Of a DNA stretch of 34,975 nucleotides, positions 14,986-22,776 are shown in pieces; within the stretch, counting starts at the first letter, position 1, and each line of letters begins with the position of its first letter. The notes beneath the pieces were generated by a model. It did no database searches and was not told the DNA's origin. It saw nothing but the letters and a program-made list of their open reading frames with translations. The position numbers and the translations under genes are program-made. The DNA lies in NCBI GenBank assembly GCA_900752445.1, contig CAADVN010000256.1:1-34975 (forward strand), in the 5' to 3' direction. This stretch comes from an uncultured Oscillospiraceae bacterium. GTDB lineage: Bacteria; Bacillota; Clostridia; Oscillospirales; Oscillospiraceae.

Positions 14986-16200
14986 GTGAACAGAAAATGC
15001 ATAGCGATGCTCCTCGCGGGCGGCCAGGGCTCGAGGCTCTACGCCCTCACGAAGGAGGTCGCAAAACCCAGCGTTCCCTTTGGCGGGAAGTACAGGATAA
15101 TAGACTTCCCGCTGTCCAACTGCGCAAACTCGGGCATAGACGTGGTCGGCGTCCTCACACAGTACAAGCCGCTGCAGCTCAACAGCTACATAGGCAGCGG
15201 CCAGGCCTACGATCTCGACAGCTCCGACGGCGGCGTGTTCATCCTGCCGCCCTACCAGAGCGCGGGCGAGAAGGGCAGCTGGTTCTCGGGCACGGCGAAC
15301 GCCATTTACCAGAACATAGGCTTTATAGAGAACTACGAGCCGGAGAACGTGCTCATCCTCTCGGGCGACCACATCTATAAGATGGACTACTCGGACATGC
15401 TGCGGGAGCACACGGAGAACGGGGCGGACTGCACGATAGCGGTCATCCAGGTGTCGATGGAGGAGGCCTCGAGGTTCGGCATACTTTCGACGGGCGAGGA
15501 CGGGTTCATAAACGAGTTTGAGGAGAAGCCGAAAAAGCCGAAGTCGGACCTGGCCTCGATGGGCATCTACATTTTCAACTGGAAGAAGCTGAGGAAGTAC
15601 CTCATCGAGGACGAGGCGGACCCGAACTCGTCGAAGGACTTCGGCAAGAACATCATCCCGAAGATGCTGGAGGACGGGCAGAAGCTGTGGCCGTACAGGT
15701 TTGCGGGCTACTGGCGGGACGTGGGCACCATCGTGAGCCTGTGGGACGCGAACATGGACATGCTCTCGCCAAAGCTCATAGACCTGTACAATCCGAACTG
15801 GCCGATACGGTCGAAGAGCCCGATAAAGCCGCCGCACTATGCGGGACCGGACTCGAAGATCATCCACTCCATCGTGACGGAGGGCTGCGAGATCGAGGGG
15901 CGTGTGGACAACAGCGTGTTGTCGAGCTCGGTGAAGGTCGGCAAGGGCGCGAACGTGAGCTACAGCATCCTGATGCCGGGCGCCGTGGTGGCGGACGGGG
16001 CCGAGGTGAAGTACGCCATCATAGGCGAGAACACGGTGATACACGCGGGCGCGAAGGTGGGCACGGAGCCGGACGGCACGGAGGACTGGAACGTCGCGAC
16101 CTGCGGCCCGGGCATAGAGATAGGCGCGGGCGCGGTGATAAAGGCCGGGGCCATGGTGTATGACAGCGTGGCCGCCGGGGAAGGGGGCGCTGAGAAATGA
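14986..16200 (+). CDS. glgC: Glucose-1-phosphate adenylyltransferase, catalytic subunit
   Basis: This 404-residue enzyme makes ADP-glucose from glucose-1-phosphate and ATP, the committed step of glycogen synthesis. The pyrophosphorylase loop MLLAGGQGSRLYALT is intact at residues 8-22. KPSVPFGGKYRIIDFPLSN, ILSGDHIYKMDYSDML, FEEKPKKPKSDLASMGIYIF and the left-handed beta-helix C terminus follow. GTG 14986 is used after SD GGGGGGA; the nearby ATG 14982 is in another frame. It overlaps glgD by ATGA, consistent with the GlgC-GlgD heteromer known in Firmicutes. No glgA or glgB lies in the window. Confidence 0.97.
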   Translation: MNRKCIAMLLAGGQGSRLYALTKEVAKPSVPFGGKYRIIDFPLSNCANSGIDVVGVLTQYKPLQLNSYIGSGQAYDLDSSDGGVFILPPYQSAGEKGSWFSGTANAIYQNIGFIENYEPENVLILSGDHIYKMDYSDMLREHTENGADCTIAVIQVSMEEASRFGILSTGEDGFINEFEEKPKKPKSDLASMGIYIFNWKKLRKYLIEDEADPNSSKDFGKNIIPKMLEDGQKLWPYRFAGYWRDVGTIVSLWDANMDMLSPKLIDLYNPNWPIRSKSPIKPPHYAGPDSKIIHSIVTEGCEIEGRVDNSVLSSSVKVGKGANVSYSILMPGAVVADGAEVKYAIIGENTVIHAGAKVGTEPDGTEDWNVATCGPGIEIGAGAVIKAGAMVYDSVAAGEGGAEK

Positions 16201-17306
16201 TAAATCTGCACGGACTTATCCTGGCAGACCGCTCGGCGAATGAGCTGCGTGAGCTGGTCATGTGCCGCACGGCGGCGTCGGTGCCCTTTGCGGGCCGCTA
16301 CAGGCTCATAGATTTCTCGCTCTCGAGCCTGCAGAACGCGGGCGTGAGGGACGTGGGCGTCATCATGCAGCAGGACTACCAGTCGCTGCTGGACCACATC
16401 GGCAGCGGCAAGGAGTGGGACATGAGCCGCAAGCGCGGCGGGCTGAGGCTGCTGCCTCCCTTCGGGCGGCAGAGCGGCGTGGGCGAGTACGTGAGCGTCA
16501 TCGACGCGCTGCTGGCGGTCCGGGGCTACATTTCGGACGTGAAGCAGGACTACATTTTCCTGACCCGCGGCAGCCTTGCGGTGAACCTTGACCTGGCGGA
16601 GATCATGGCGGCGCATCTCAAGTCTGGCGCGGACGTGACGGCGGTGTGCATGCCTGGCACGCCCGAGGGCACGCACCACAGGTTCGTGGCCGATGAGAAC
16701 GGCAGGGTCACGGAGCTGCTGTTCCGCCGGAGCGGGCCGGGCCGGGGCGTCGCGGCGATGGAAGCGTATATCATGGCGAAGACGACGCTGCTGGACATCA
16801 TAGACCGCTGCGACAGCGCGCTGGCGCGGCATTTCCACCGCGACGGCCTGGGCGGGCTGATGGAGGCCGGCGGGAGCATCAACGTGTACATGCACGAGGG
16901 CTACGCCGTGAATATCGACACGGTGGACGGCTACTACAAGGCGAACATGGACATGCTCGACGCGAAGAACCGGCATGAGCTGTTCCCCGAGGACAGGCCG
17001 GTGTATACGAAGGGGCGCGCGGACGTCTCGACCTATTACGGCGAGGGCTCGTCCGTGAAGAACTGCCTTGTGGCGGACGGCTGCTATATCGAGGGCGAGG
17101 TGGAGCACTGCGTCATCTTCCGCGGCGTGCGGATAGAGGCGGGCGCGGTCTTGAAGGACTGCATAATCATGCAGGACTCGGTCATAGGCGCGGGCGCGCA
17201 GCTGACGAACATCATAAGCGACAAGGACGTCAATGTCGGCGCGGGCGTGACGCTGGCGGGCAGCCCCAAGCTGCCGCTGGTCGTGCCCAAGGGCAGCGTG
17301 CTGTGA
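16197..17306 (+). CDS. glgD: GlgD, non-catalytic/regulatory ADP-glucose pyrophosphorylase subunit
   Basis: This 369-residue protein is a homologue of GlgC. Its nucleotide-binding loop is degenerate: GLILADRSANELRELV stands where GlgC has LLAGGQGSRLYALT, so catalysis is unlikely. SVPFAGRYRLIDFSLSSLQN and the C-terminal hexapeptide-type beta-helix (VADGCYIEGEVEHCVIFRGV) are conserved. In Firmicutes GlgD associates with GlgC and raises its activity. The start ATG overlaps the glgC stop, so the two are made in a coupled way. The length is usual for GlgD. Confidence 0.95.
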   Translation: MINLHGLILADRSANELRELVMCRTAASVPFAGRYRLIDFSLSSLQNAGVRDVGVIMQQDYQSLLDHIGSGKEWDMSRKRGGLRLLPPFGRQSGVGEYVSVIDALLAVRGYISDVKQDYIFLTRGSLAVNLDLAEIMAAHLKSGADVTAVCMPGTPEGTHHRFVADENGRVTELLFRRSGPGRGVAAMEAYIMAKTTLLDIIDRCDSALARHFHRDGLGGLMEAGGSINVYMHEGYAVNIDTVDGYYKANMDMLDAKNRHELFPEDRPVYTKGRADVSTYYGEGSSVKNCLVADGCYIEGEVEHCVIFRGVRIEAGAVLKDCIIMQDSVIGAGAQLTNIISDKDVNVGAGVTLAGSPKLPLVVPKGSVL

Positions 17307-17336
17307 GCACATATTCTTACTAATTCGGGAGTTTTT

Positions 17337-19739
17337 ATGACTACAGGACAGATTTCAAGGGACGAGATGCGCGGCGCGCTTGAGGACAAGCTCTGCGCAC
17401 ACTTTGCAGTGACGGGCGACGAGGCCACCGACGAGCAGGTGTTCCAGGCCTCGGCCATGGTGATACGCGAGATAATGAGCAGGCTCCTGGCCTTCGAGAA
17501 GATCGAGCAGCCGGAGAAGGAGGTACACTATCTGTCGATGGAGTTCCTCATGGGCCGCAGCCTCATGAAGAACGCGTATAACCTGGGCGTGGCGGACGCG
17601 CTCGTGGGCGCGCTGGAGGACATGGGCCGCAGCGCCTCGGACATCTTCGAGACGGAGCCGGACGCGGGCCTCGGCAACGGCGGCCTGGGCAGGCTCGCCG
17701 CCTGCTACATGGACTCCATGGCCACGGAGGGCATCGCCGCGACGGGCTACTCCATCTGCTACGAGCTAGGCATCTTCCGGCAGAAGATAGAGGACGGCCG
17801 GCAGACCGAGACCGCAGACAACTGGAAGAGCGCGGCCGAGAGCTGGCTCATACCCAGGTACGAGGACACGGTCGAGATACGTTTCGGCGGCAGGGTAGAG
17901 GAGAACTGGGACTACTACGGCAACTGCCACGCGGAGCTCAAGGACTATACGACGGTGCTCGCCGTGCCGAGGGACATGCTCATCGCGGGCTACGGCGGAG
18001 GCAAGGTCAACACGCTCAGGCTCTGGGAGGCGCACAGCCCCAACTCGCTCGACATGTACCAGTTCTCCGAGGGCGAGTACGTGAAGAGCATGGAGCAGCG
18101 CACGCTGGCCGAGGTCATCACGAAGGTGCTCTACCCGGCGGACGACCACATGGAGGGCAAGACGCTCAGGCTCAAGCAGCAGTACTTCTTCGTGTCGGCC
18201 ACGGCGCAGACCATCGTCAAGCAGCACCGCAAGCAGTGGGGCGACGTGCGCAGCTTCGCCAAGCACCACGTGGTGCACATAAACGACACGCACCCGACGC
18301 TCATGATACCGGAGCTCATGCGCATCTTCATGGACGAGGACGGCCTGGGCTGGGACGAGGCCTGGAAGATCGTGTCCAGCTGCGTGGCCTATACGAACCA
18401 CACCATCATGTCCGAGGCGCTCGAGACCTGGCCGCAGGGCCTGGTGCAGAGCCTGCTGCCGAGGGTGTTCGAGATAATAAGCGAGATAAACCGCCGCTGG
18501 CGTGCGGTGCTCAGCGAGAAGTTCGGCGGCGACGGCGGCAGGATAGCCCGCAACGCCGTCATCGAGGGCGGCAAGGTGCACATGGCCAACATGTGCCTTG
18601 CGGGCTGCTATATGATAAACGGCGTGTCCGGCCTGCACGGGGACATACTCAAGAACAGCCTGTTCCACGACGTGTACTCGTTCGAGCCGCAGAAGTTCAC
18701 GTATGTGACGAACGGCATCGACCACAGGCGCTGGCTGTCGCAGGTGAACCCGAAGCTCGACGCGCTGGTGCGCGAGCTCATAGGCCCGGGCTACCTGAAA
18801 AACCCCGAGGAGCTCATCGGGCTGCGTAAGTTTGAGAACGACGCCGAGGTGCTCATGCGGCTGCAGGAGATAAAGGGCTGCAACAAGCAGGCGCTGGCGG
18901 AGTTCATGCGCAAGACCCAGGGCTTCGAGCTCAATACCGAGGCCGTGCTGGACGTGCAGGTGAAGCGTCTGCACGAGTACAAGCGGCAGCTGCTGTGCGC
19001 CATGCTCATAGCGCATTTGCAGGACAGGCTCAGGGACGACCCGAACCAGGACTTCGTGCCCCGCACCTTCGTGTTCGGCGCGAAGGCCGCGGCGAGCTAC
19101 AAGACCGCCAAGCGGATAATCGAGCTCATCTGCTCGCTGTCCGCGGACATAAACGCCGACCCCGTGTGCAAGGGCAGGCTGCAGGTGTTCTTCCTCGAGA
19201 ACTACCGCGTCTCCGTGGCGGAGAAGCTCATGCCCGCGGCGCAGGTGTCGGAGCAGATATCCACGGCGGGCAAGGAGGCCTCCGGCACGGGCAACATGAA
19301 GCTCATGATGAACGGCGCCGTGACCATAGGCACGCTCGACGGCGCGAACGTGGAGATGTACGAGCGCCTGGGCGACGAGAACATGTTCCTCTTCGGCCTG
19401 AGGACGAACGAGGTCGAGGAGATGAAGCGGCGCGGCTACAACCCGAACGCGGTGGCGGAGCACGACCACAGGCTCAAGCGGGTGCTGCAGCGGTTCAACT
19501 CCGGCCTTGCCGACGGCAAGAGCTACGCGGACCTGGTGTCGAGCCTGCTCTACGGCGGCGACCAGTACATGCTGCTGGCCGACTTCGCGAGCTACGTGGA
19601 CTGCCACGACAGGCTGTATAACGCCGTGCGCGACGCGAAGGGCTTTGCGAGGATGGGCCTTGTGAACATCGCGGAGAGCGGCATCTTCGCCGCGGACAGG
19701 GCCGTGAGGGAGTACGAAAAGAATATCTGGCGGCTGTAA
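17337..19739 (+). CDS. glgP: Glycogen/maltodextrin phosphorylase
   Basis: This 800-residue PLP enzyme releases glucose-1-phosphate from alpha-1,4-glucans. The cofactor-binding segment EASGTGNMKLMMNGAVTIGT carries the PLP lysine (Lys655). VHYLSMEFLMGRSL, EPDAGLGNGGLGRLAACYMD, HINDTHPTLMIPELMR and VTNGIDHRRWL are family hallmarks. The N-terminal allosteric region is short, as in bacterial enzymes. SD CGGGAG lies 6 bases before ATG 17337, 30 bp after glgD. Pairing a synthesis step (glgCD) with a breakdown enzyme in one operon suggests coordinated turnover of glycogen. A strong terminator follows. Confidence 0.97.
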   Translation: MTTGQISRDEMRGALEDKLCAHFAVTGDEATDEQVFQASAMVIREIMSRLLAFEKIEQPEKEVHYLSMEFLMGRSLMKNAYNLGVADALVGALEDMGRSASDIFETEPDAGLGNGGLGRLAACYMDSMATEGIAATGYSICYELGIFRQKIEDGRQTETADNWKSAAESWLIPRYEDTVEIRFGGRVEENWDYYGNCHAELKDYTTVLAVPRDMLIAGYGGGKVNTLRLWEAHSPNSLDMYQFSEGEYVKSMEQRTLAEVITKVLYPADDHMEGKTLRLKQQYFFVSATAQTIVKQHRKQWGDVRSFAKHHVVHINDTHPTLMIPELMRIFMDEDGLGWDEAWKIVSSCVAYTNHTIMSEALETWPQGLVQSLLPRVFEIISEINRRWRAVLSEKFGGDGGRIARNAVIEGGKVHMANMCLAGCYMINGVSGLHGDILKNSLFHDVYSFEPQKFTYVTNGIDHRRWLSQVNPKLDALVRELIGPGYLKNPEELIGLRKFENDAEVLMRLQEIKGCNKQALAEFMRKTQGFELNTEAVLDVQVKRLHEYKRQLLCAMLIAHLQDRLRDDPNQDFVPRTFVFGAKAAASYKTAKRIIELICSLSADINADPVCKGRLQVFFLENYRVSVAEKLMPAAQVSEQISTAGKEASGTGNMKLMMNGAVTIGTLDGANVEMYERLGDENMFLFGLRTNEVEEMKRRGYNPNAVAEHDHRLKRVLQRFNSGLADGKSYADLVSSLLYGGDQYMLLADFASYVDCHDRLYNAVRDAKGFARMGLVNIAESGIFAADRAVREYEKNIWRL

Positions 19740-19744
19740 AAGGC

Positions 19745-19789
19745 GCAAAAAAGCCCGCCCCGACCGGTTTTCCCGGCCGGGGCGGTTTT
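19745..19789. terminator. Bidirectional terminator between glgP and the 45-residue gene
   Basis: Arms CCGCCCCGACCGG (19755-19767) and CCGGCCGGGGCGG (19773-19785), with one mismatch, are flanked by TTTT on the plus strand and by AAAAAA (19747-19752), which is a T-run on the minus strand. It can stop both converging transcripts. Confidence 0.9.
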
Positions 19790-19800
19790 GTGTTTTCCGC

Positions 19801-19938
19801 CTATCTCTCGTCCTCGTCTTCCCACTGGTCGAGGGAGTCGTATTCGCCGTCCTTGGTGAAGGGCTCGGGGCCCCTGTCGCCCCCGCGCTTCTGCTCCGGT
19901 CTCTGCCTCGTGCCGGCCTGCCTGTCGTCCTTAGCCAT
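19801..19938 (-). CDS. Small charged hypothetical protein, 45 residues
   Basis: ATG 19938 to TAG 19801 encodes 45 residues. An Arg/Gln/Gly-rich N-terminal half (MAKDDRQAGTRQRPEQ) is followed by a region rich in acidic residues (DGEYDSLDQWEDEDER). There are no hydrophobic stretches, so it is probably a soluble, disordered peptide. A clear SD-like AAGGAAGG precedes the start by 5 bases and the frame ends just before a bidirectional terminator, which supports a real gene. I do not recognise the family. It is encoded opposite to and convergent with glgP and divergent from the transporter cluster. Confidence 0.65.
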   Translation of the reverse strand: MAKDDRQAGTRQRPEQKRGGDRGPEPFTKDGEYDSLDQWEDEDER

Positions 19939-20025
19939 AGTACCCTTCCTTTATGAAATATTTTCCCGGGGTCAACCTTTGCCCCGGCTGCAACGTCTCT
20001 ATTATGTCCGGCATTGTACAGTATA
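19939..20025 (-). promoter_or_regulatory. Leader and candidate -10 of the 45-residue gene
   Basis: On the minus strand TATACT (20025-20020) is a fair -10, but no convincing -35 is seen. The leader contains a 6-base inverted repeat, CCGGGG (19966-19971) and CCCCGG (19982-19987). Apart from the plus-strand promoter and the relic described separately, I see nothing else in the gap up to 20271. Confidence 0.35.
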
Positions 20026-20095
20026 CCACATTTCCCTCCCCGCCGCCAGCATATTTTCAGGAACCTTTCAGAGCGCTTTTCGTCAAAAGCTGAGA

Positions 20096-20124
20096 TTGAC
20101 AGGGCGGGACGGCGATGGTATCCT
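20096..20124 (+). promoter_or_regulatory. Promoter of the binding-protein genes
   Basis: TTGACA (20096-20101), a 17-base spacer and TATCCT (20119-20124) form a good sigma-A-type promoter 147 bases before the first binding-protein start. The leader therefore includes the relic at 20172-20195. Confidence 0.75.
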
Positions 20125-20171
20125 GTCTGTATTAAATTCAGTAACACGGATGTGCGAGCAGGGGGGCCGGC

Positions 20172-20195
20172 ACCTACGTGAACGAGCAGCGCTGA
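20172..20195 (+). pseudogene. C-terminal relic of a third solute-binding protein
   Basis: The frame reads TYVNEQR then TGA. The first binding protein ends in IYVNEQR and a stop. The codons differ at synonymous positions (GTG/GTT, GAG/GAA, CGC/AGA, TGA/TAG), so this is not a recent copy. It lies 76 bases before the first binding-protein start, as the true C terminus lies 36 bases before the second. Upstream the similarity is lost and a stop occurs at 20142-20144. It is best read as the last codons of a deleted tandem paralogue. Confidence 0.6.
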
Positions 20196-20271
20196 GCGCC
20201 GCAGGCCAGCCCGCATATTTTGAGGGCACGGGCTTTATTCTAATACTGTCAACTTATTATTGGAGGATAAA

Positions 20272-22740
20272 ATGATGAAACTGAAAAAGACCTGCTGTCT
20301 CCTGCTGGCGCTGGTTATGGCGCTGGGCCTGCTCTCCGCATGCGGCGGCGGCGACGGGCCCGTGAACACGCCCGCGCCCGAATACGGCTACGTCGCCAAA
20401 TACACCGAGCTCGACGGCGAGTTCGAGGGCATAAGCAGCCCCGCGCTCTCCGGCGACCGCATCTACTTTACCTCAAACGTTCAGGACGGAGAAATTACCG
20501 AGTCCTATCCCACCTATGACGAAAACGGCAACCCCGTCCTCGATGAGAACGGCAACCCCGTCATGGAGGAGTACACCTATCCCAACTACGTCACCGCCGT
20601 ATTCTCCATGGACATGAGCGGCGGCGATGTCCGGCGCGTGCCCGGCTTCTCGCCCACCGTCATACCCGAGGGCGCGCAGGGCGGAAGCTGGATAAACAAC
20701 TTCAAGGTCTCGCCCGACGGCAAGCTTATCTTCGTCGAGAACGTCAACTACTCCCTCGACAACGGCGAGGGCGGCGGTATGGGCGCGGCCACGGGCACGG
20801 ACCTCGCGGTGGCGGAGATAGCCATCGATGTGCCCGCGACGGAGCCGGGCTACAGCTATGATTACCACGAGTCCTACCTGCTGCGCATCTTCGACCAGAG
20901 CGGTGCGGAGGTGCTGAACCTCGACCTTAAGCAGTTTGCCCCCGAGGGCGCCGACTACTTCTACGTCAGCGACATCGCCGTGGACGCCGAGGGCAACATG
21001 TGCATAAACGCCACAGGCCAGCTCATAGGCCTTGACGCCTCGGGCAAGGAGCTCTACTGCATCGACTTTTCAAACGGCGGCGTGAGCGGCATCGACGGCG
21101 TGTCCCGCCTCGTCCAGCTTGCGGACGGCTCCGTGGGCGTGCTCGTGTACATAAGCGGCGACAGCTACAGGAACGAGCTGCGCACCATAGACGCCGCCGC
21201 GGGAAAGATATCCGACGAGGGCATAGCGCTCGACAGCTCCGTATACCAGCTCTACCCCGGCACCGCGGACTACGACTTCTGCTACAACAGGGGCGAGAGC
21301 CTTTACGGCTTCAACGCCGGGACCGGCAAGGACACGAAGCTGCTCACCTGGCTCAACTGCGACGTGGACGGCAACAACCTCTCCGGCGTCTTCCCGCAGG
21401 AGAACGGCGACGTGCTCTGCTGCACCACGGAGTACACCGGCGAGGGCAGCACGAACTACCTCATAAGGCTCGTGAAGACGCCCTATGACCAGATACCCCA
21501 GAAGACCACGCTCACCCTCGCCTGCAACTACCTCGACTACAGCGTGAGGAGCGAGCTGCTCAAGTTCAACCGCATGAGCGAGACCTGCCGCATCGAGGTG
21601 CGCGACTACTCCGAGTTCAACACCGACGACAACTACTCCGCGGGCCTGACCCAGCTCGTGACCGAGATAGGCGCGGGCGCGGTGCCGGACATCCTGCTCA
21701 CGAGCGGCATGCCCATGGAGGCGCTGTCGGCGAAGGGCTACTTCACGGACCTCTGGCAGCTCATAGACGCGGACACCGAGCTCGGCGGGCGCGAGGCGCT
21801 CTACCAGCCCTTCCTTGACGCCATCAGCGAGGACGGCAAGCTCTACTGGATAGCGGGCAGCTTCAATGTGCAGACGCTCGCGGGCCACAGCAGCGTCGTC
21901 GGCACGGAGCCCGGCTGGAGCTATGCGGACCTCATGGCCGCGCTCGAGACCATGCCCGAGGGCTGCGAGGTGTTCAGCGTCGGCACCACCAAGGCCGATA
22001 TCTTCAGCGCCTTCTGCCGGCTGAACCTCTCGAGCTTCGTGGACTGGAGCACCGGCGAGTGCAGCTTCGACTCCGAGGAGTTCATAAACCTGCTCAAGTT
22101 CACCGACCGCTTCCCCGCCAAGTTCGACTGGGAGAACTACGAGTGGACGCAGGACGACAACGACGAGACCCGCATCAAGGAGGGCCGCCAGATGCTGATG
22201 TCCGTGAGCTTCGGCTCGCCCTATGATATCATGTACTACAAGGGCATCTTCGACGGGGAAATGACCCTCATCGGCTTCCCGGACGTGCCCGGCAGCGGCG
22301 CGGTGTTCTCCAGCTACTCGCCCGGCTTCGCCATCTCCGAGACCTGCAGGGACAAGGACGCGGCCTGGAGCTTCGTGCGCACCTTCCTCACCCAGGAGTA
22401 CCAGGAGAACAACGGCTACTACGGCTTCGCCGTCAATAAGGCCGTCTTCGACCTGTACTTTGAACAGGCCCTGGGCGAGGAGTACAACATGGGCTACGGC
22501 TACATGGACGGCGGCGAGGAGACCAAGACCTATACCTTCACCGAGGCCGACCGCGACATGCTGCTGGACATCATCGAAAATACCACCGTGTTCATGGACA
22601 CGAGCTCCGGCTCGAACGACCAGCTCACGCAGATCGTCAACGAGGAGGCGTCCTACTACTTCTCCGGCGAAAAGAGCGCCGAGGACGTGGCTGCCACCAT
22701 CCAGAACCGCGCATCCATCTACGTTAACGAACAGAGATAG
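20272..22740 (+). CDS. Solute-binding lipoprotein with propeller-like N-terminal domain (copy 1)
   Basis: This 822-residue extracellular binding protein of an ABC importer starts with signal peptide and lipobox LLSAC (Cys at about residue 24, then GGGDG). Residues about 30-405 hold repeated beta-strand blades (LIGLDASGKELYCIDF, PQENGDVLCCTTEY), probably a beta-propeller. From about 411 it is a family 1 binding protein (TTLTLACNYLD, PDILLTSGMPMEAL, VPGSGAVFSSYSPGFAISE, DAAWSFVRTFLTQEYQ). A short tandem repeat DENGNPV occurs near residues 85-100. SD GGAGG (20262-20266) points to ATG 20272 or 20275. The length is about twice that of ordinary binding proteins. The ligand is probably a carbohydrate or glycoconjugate, inferred from the permease class. 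Confidence 0.9.
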   Translation: MMKLKKTCCLLLALVMALGLLSACGGGDGPVNTPAPEYGYVAKYTELDGEFEGISSPALSGDRIYFTSNVQDGEITESYPTYDENGNPVLDENGNPVMEEYTYPNYVTAVFSMDMSGGDVRRVPGFSPTVIPEGAQGGSWINNFKVSPDGKLIFVENVNYSLDNGEGGGMGAATGTDLAVAEIAIDVPATEPGYSYDYHESYLLRIFDQSGAEVLNLDLKQFAPEGADYFYVSDIAVDAEGNMCINATGQLIGLDASGKELYCIDFSNGGVSGIDGVSRLVQLADGSVGVLVYISGDSYRNELRTIDAAAGKISDEGIALDSSVYQLYPGTADYDFCYNRGESLYGFNAGTGKDTKLLTWLNCDVDGNNLSGVFPQENGDVLCCTTEYTGEGSTNYLIRLVKTPYDQIPQKTTLTLACNYLDYSVRSELLKFNRMSETCRIEVRDYSEFNTDDNYSAGLTQLVTEIGAGAVPDILLTSGMPMEALSAKGYFTDLWQLIDADTELGGREALYQPFLDAISEDGKLYWIAGSFNVQTLAGHSSVVGTEPGWSYADLMAALETMPEGCEVFSVGTTKADIFSAFCRLNLSSFVDWSTGECSFDSEEFINLLKFTDRFPAKFDWENYEWTQDDNDETRIKEGRQMLMSVSFGSPYDIMYYKGIFDGEMTLIGFPDVPGSGAVFSSYSPGFAISETCRDKDAAWSFVRTFLTQEYQENNGYYGFAVNKAVFDLYFEQALGEEYNMGYGYMDGGEETKTYTFTEADRDMLLDIIENTTVFMDTSSGSNDQLTQIVNEEASYYFSGEKSAEDVAATIQNRASIYVNEQR

Positions 22741-22776
22741 ACCGAGTACACAGGGAACAGAGGGAGGGGCCGTCAG

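Noticed and set aside
20150..20275. Leader reading frame starting MCEQGGRHLRER and ending by ATGA overlap with the first binding protein
   Set aside because: No SD precedes the ATG and the composition is not protein-like; the other frame holds the binding-protein relic, which explains the sequence better.
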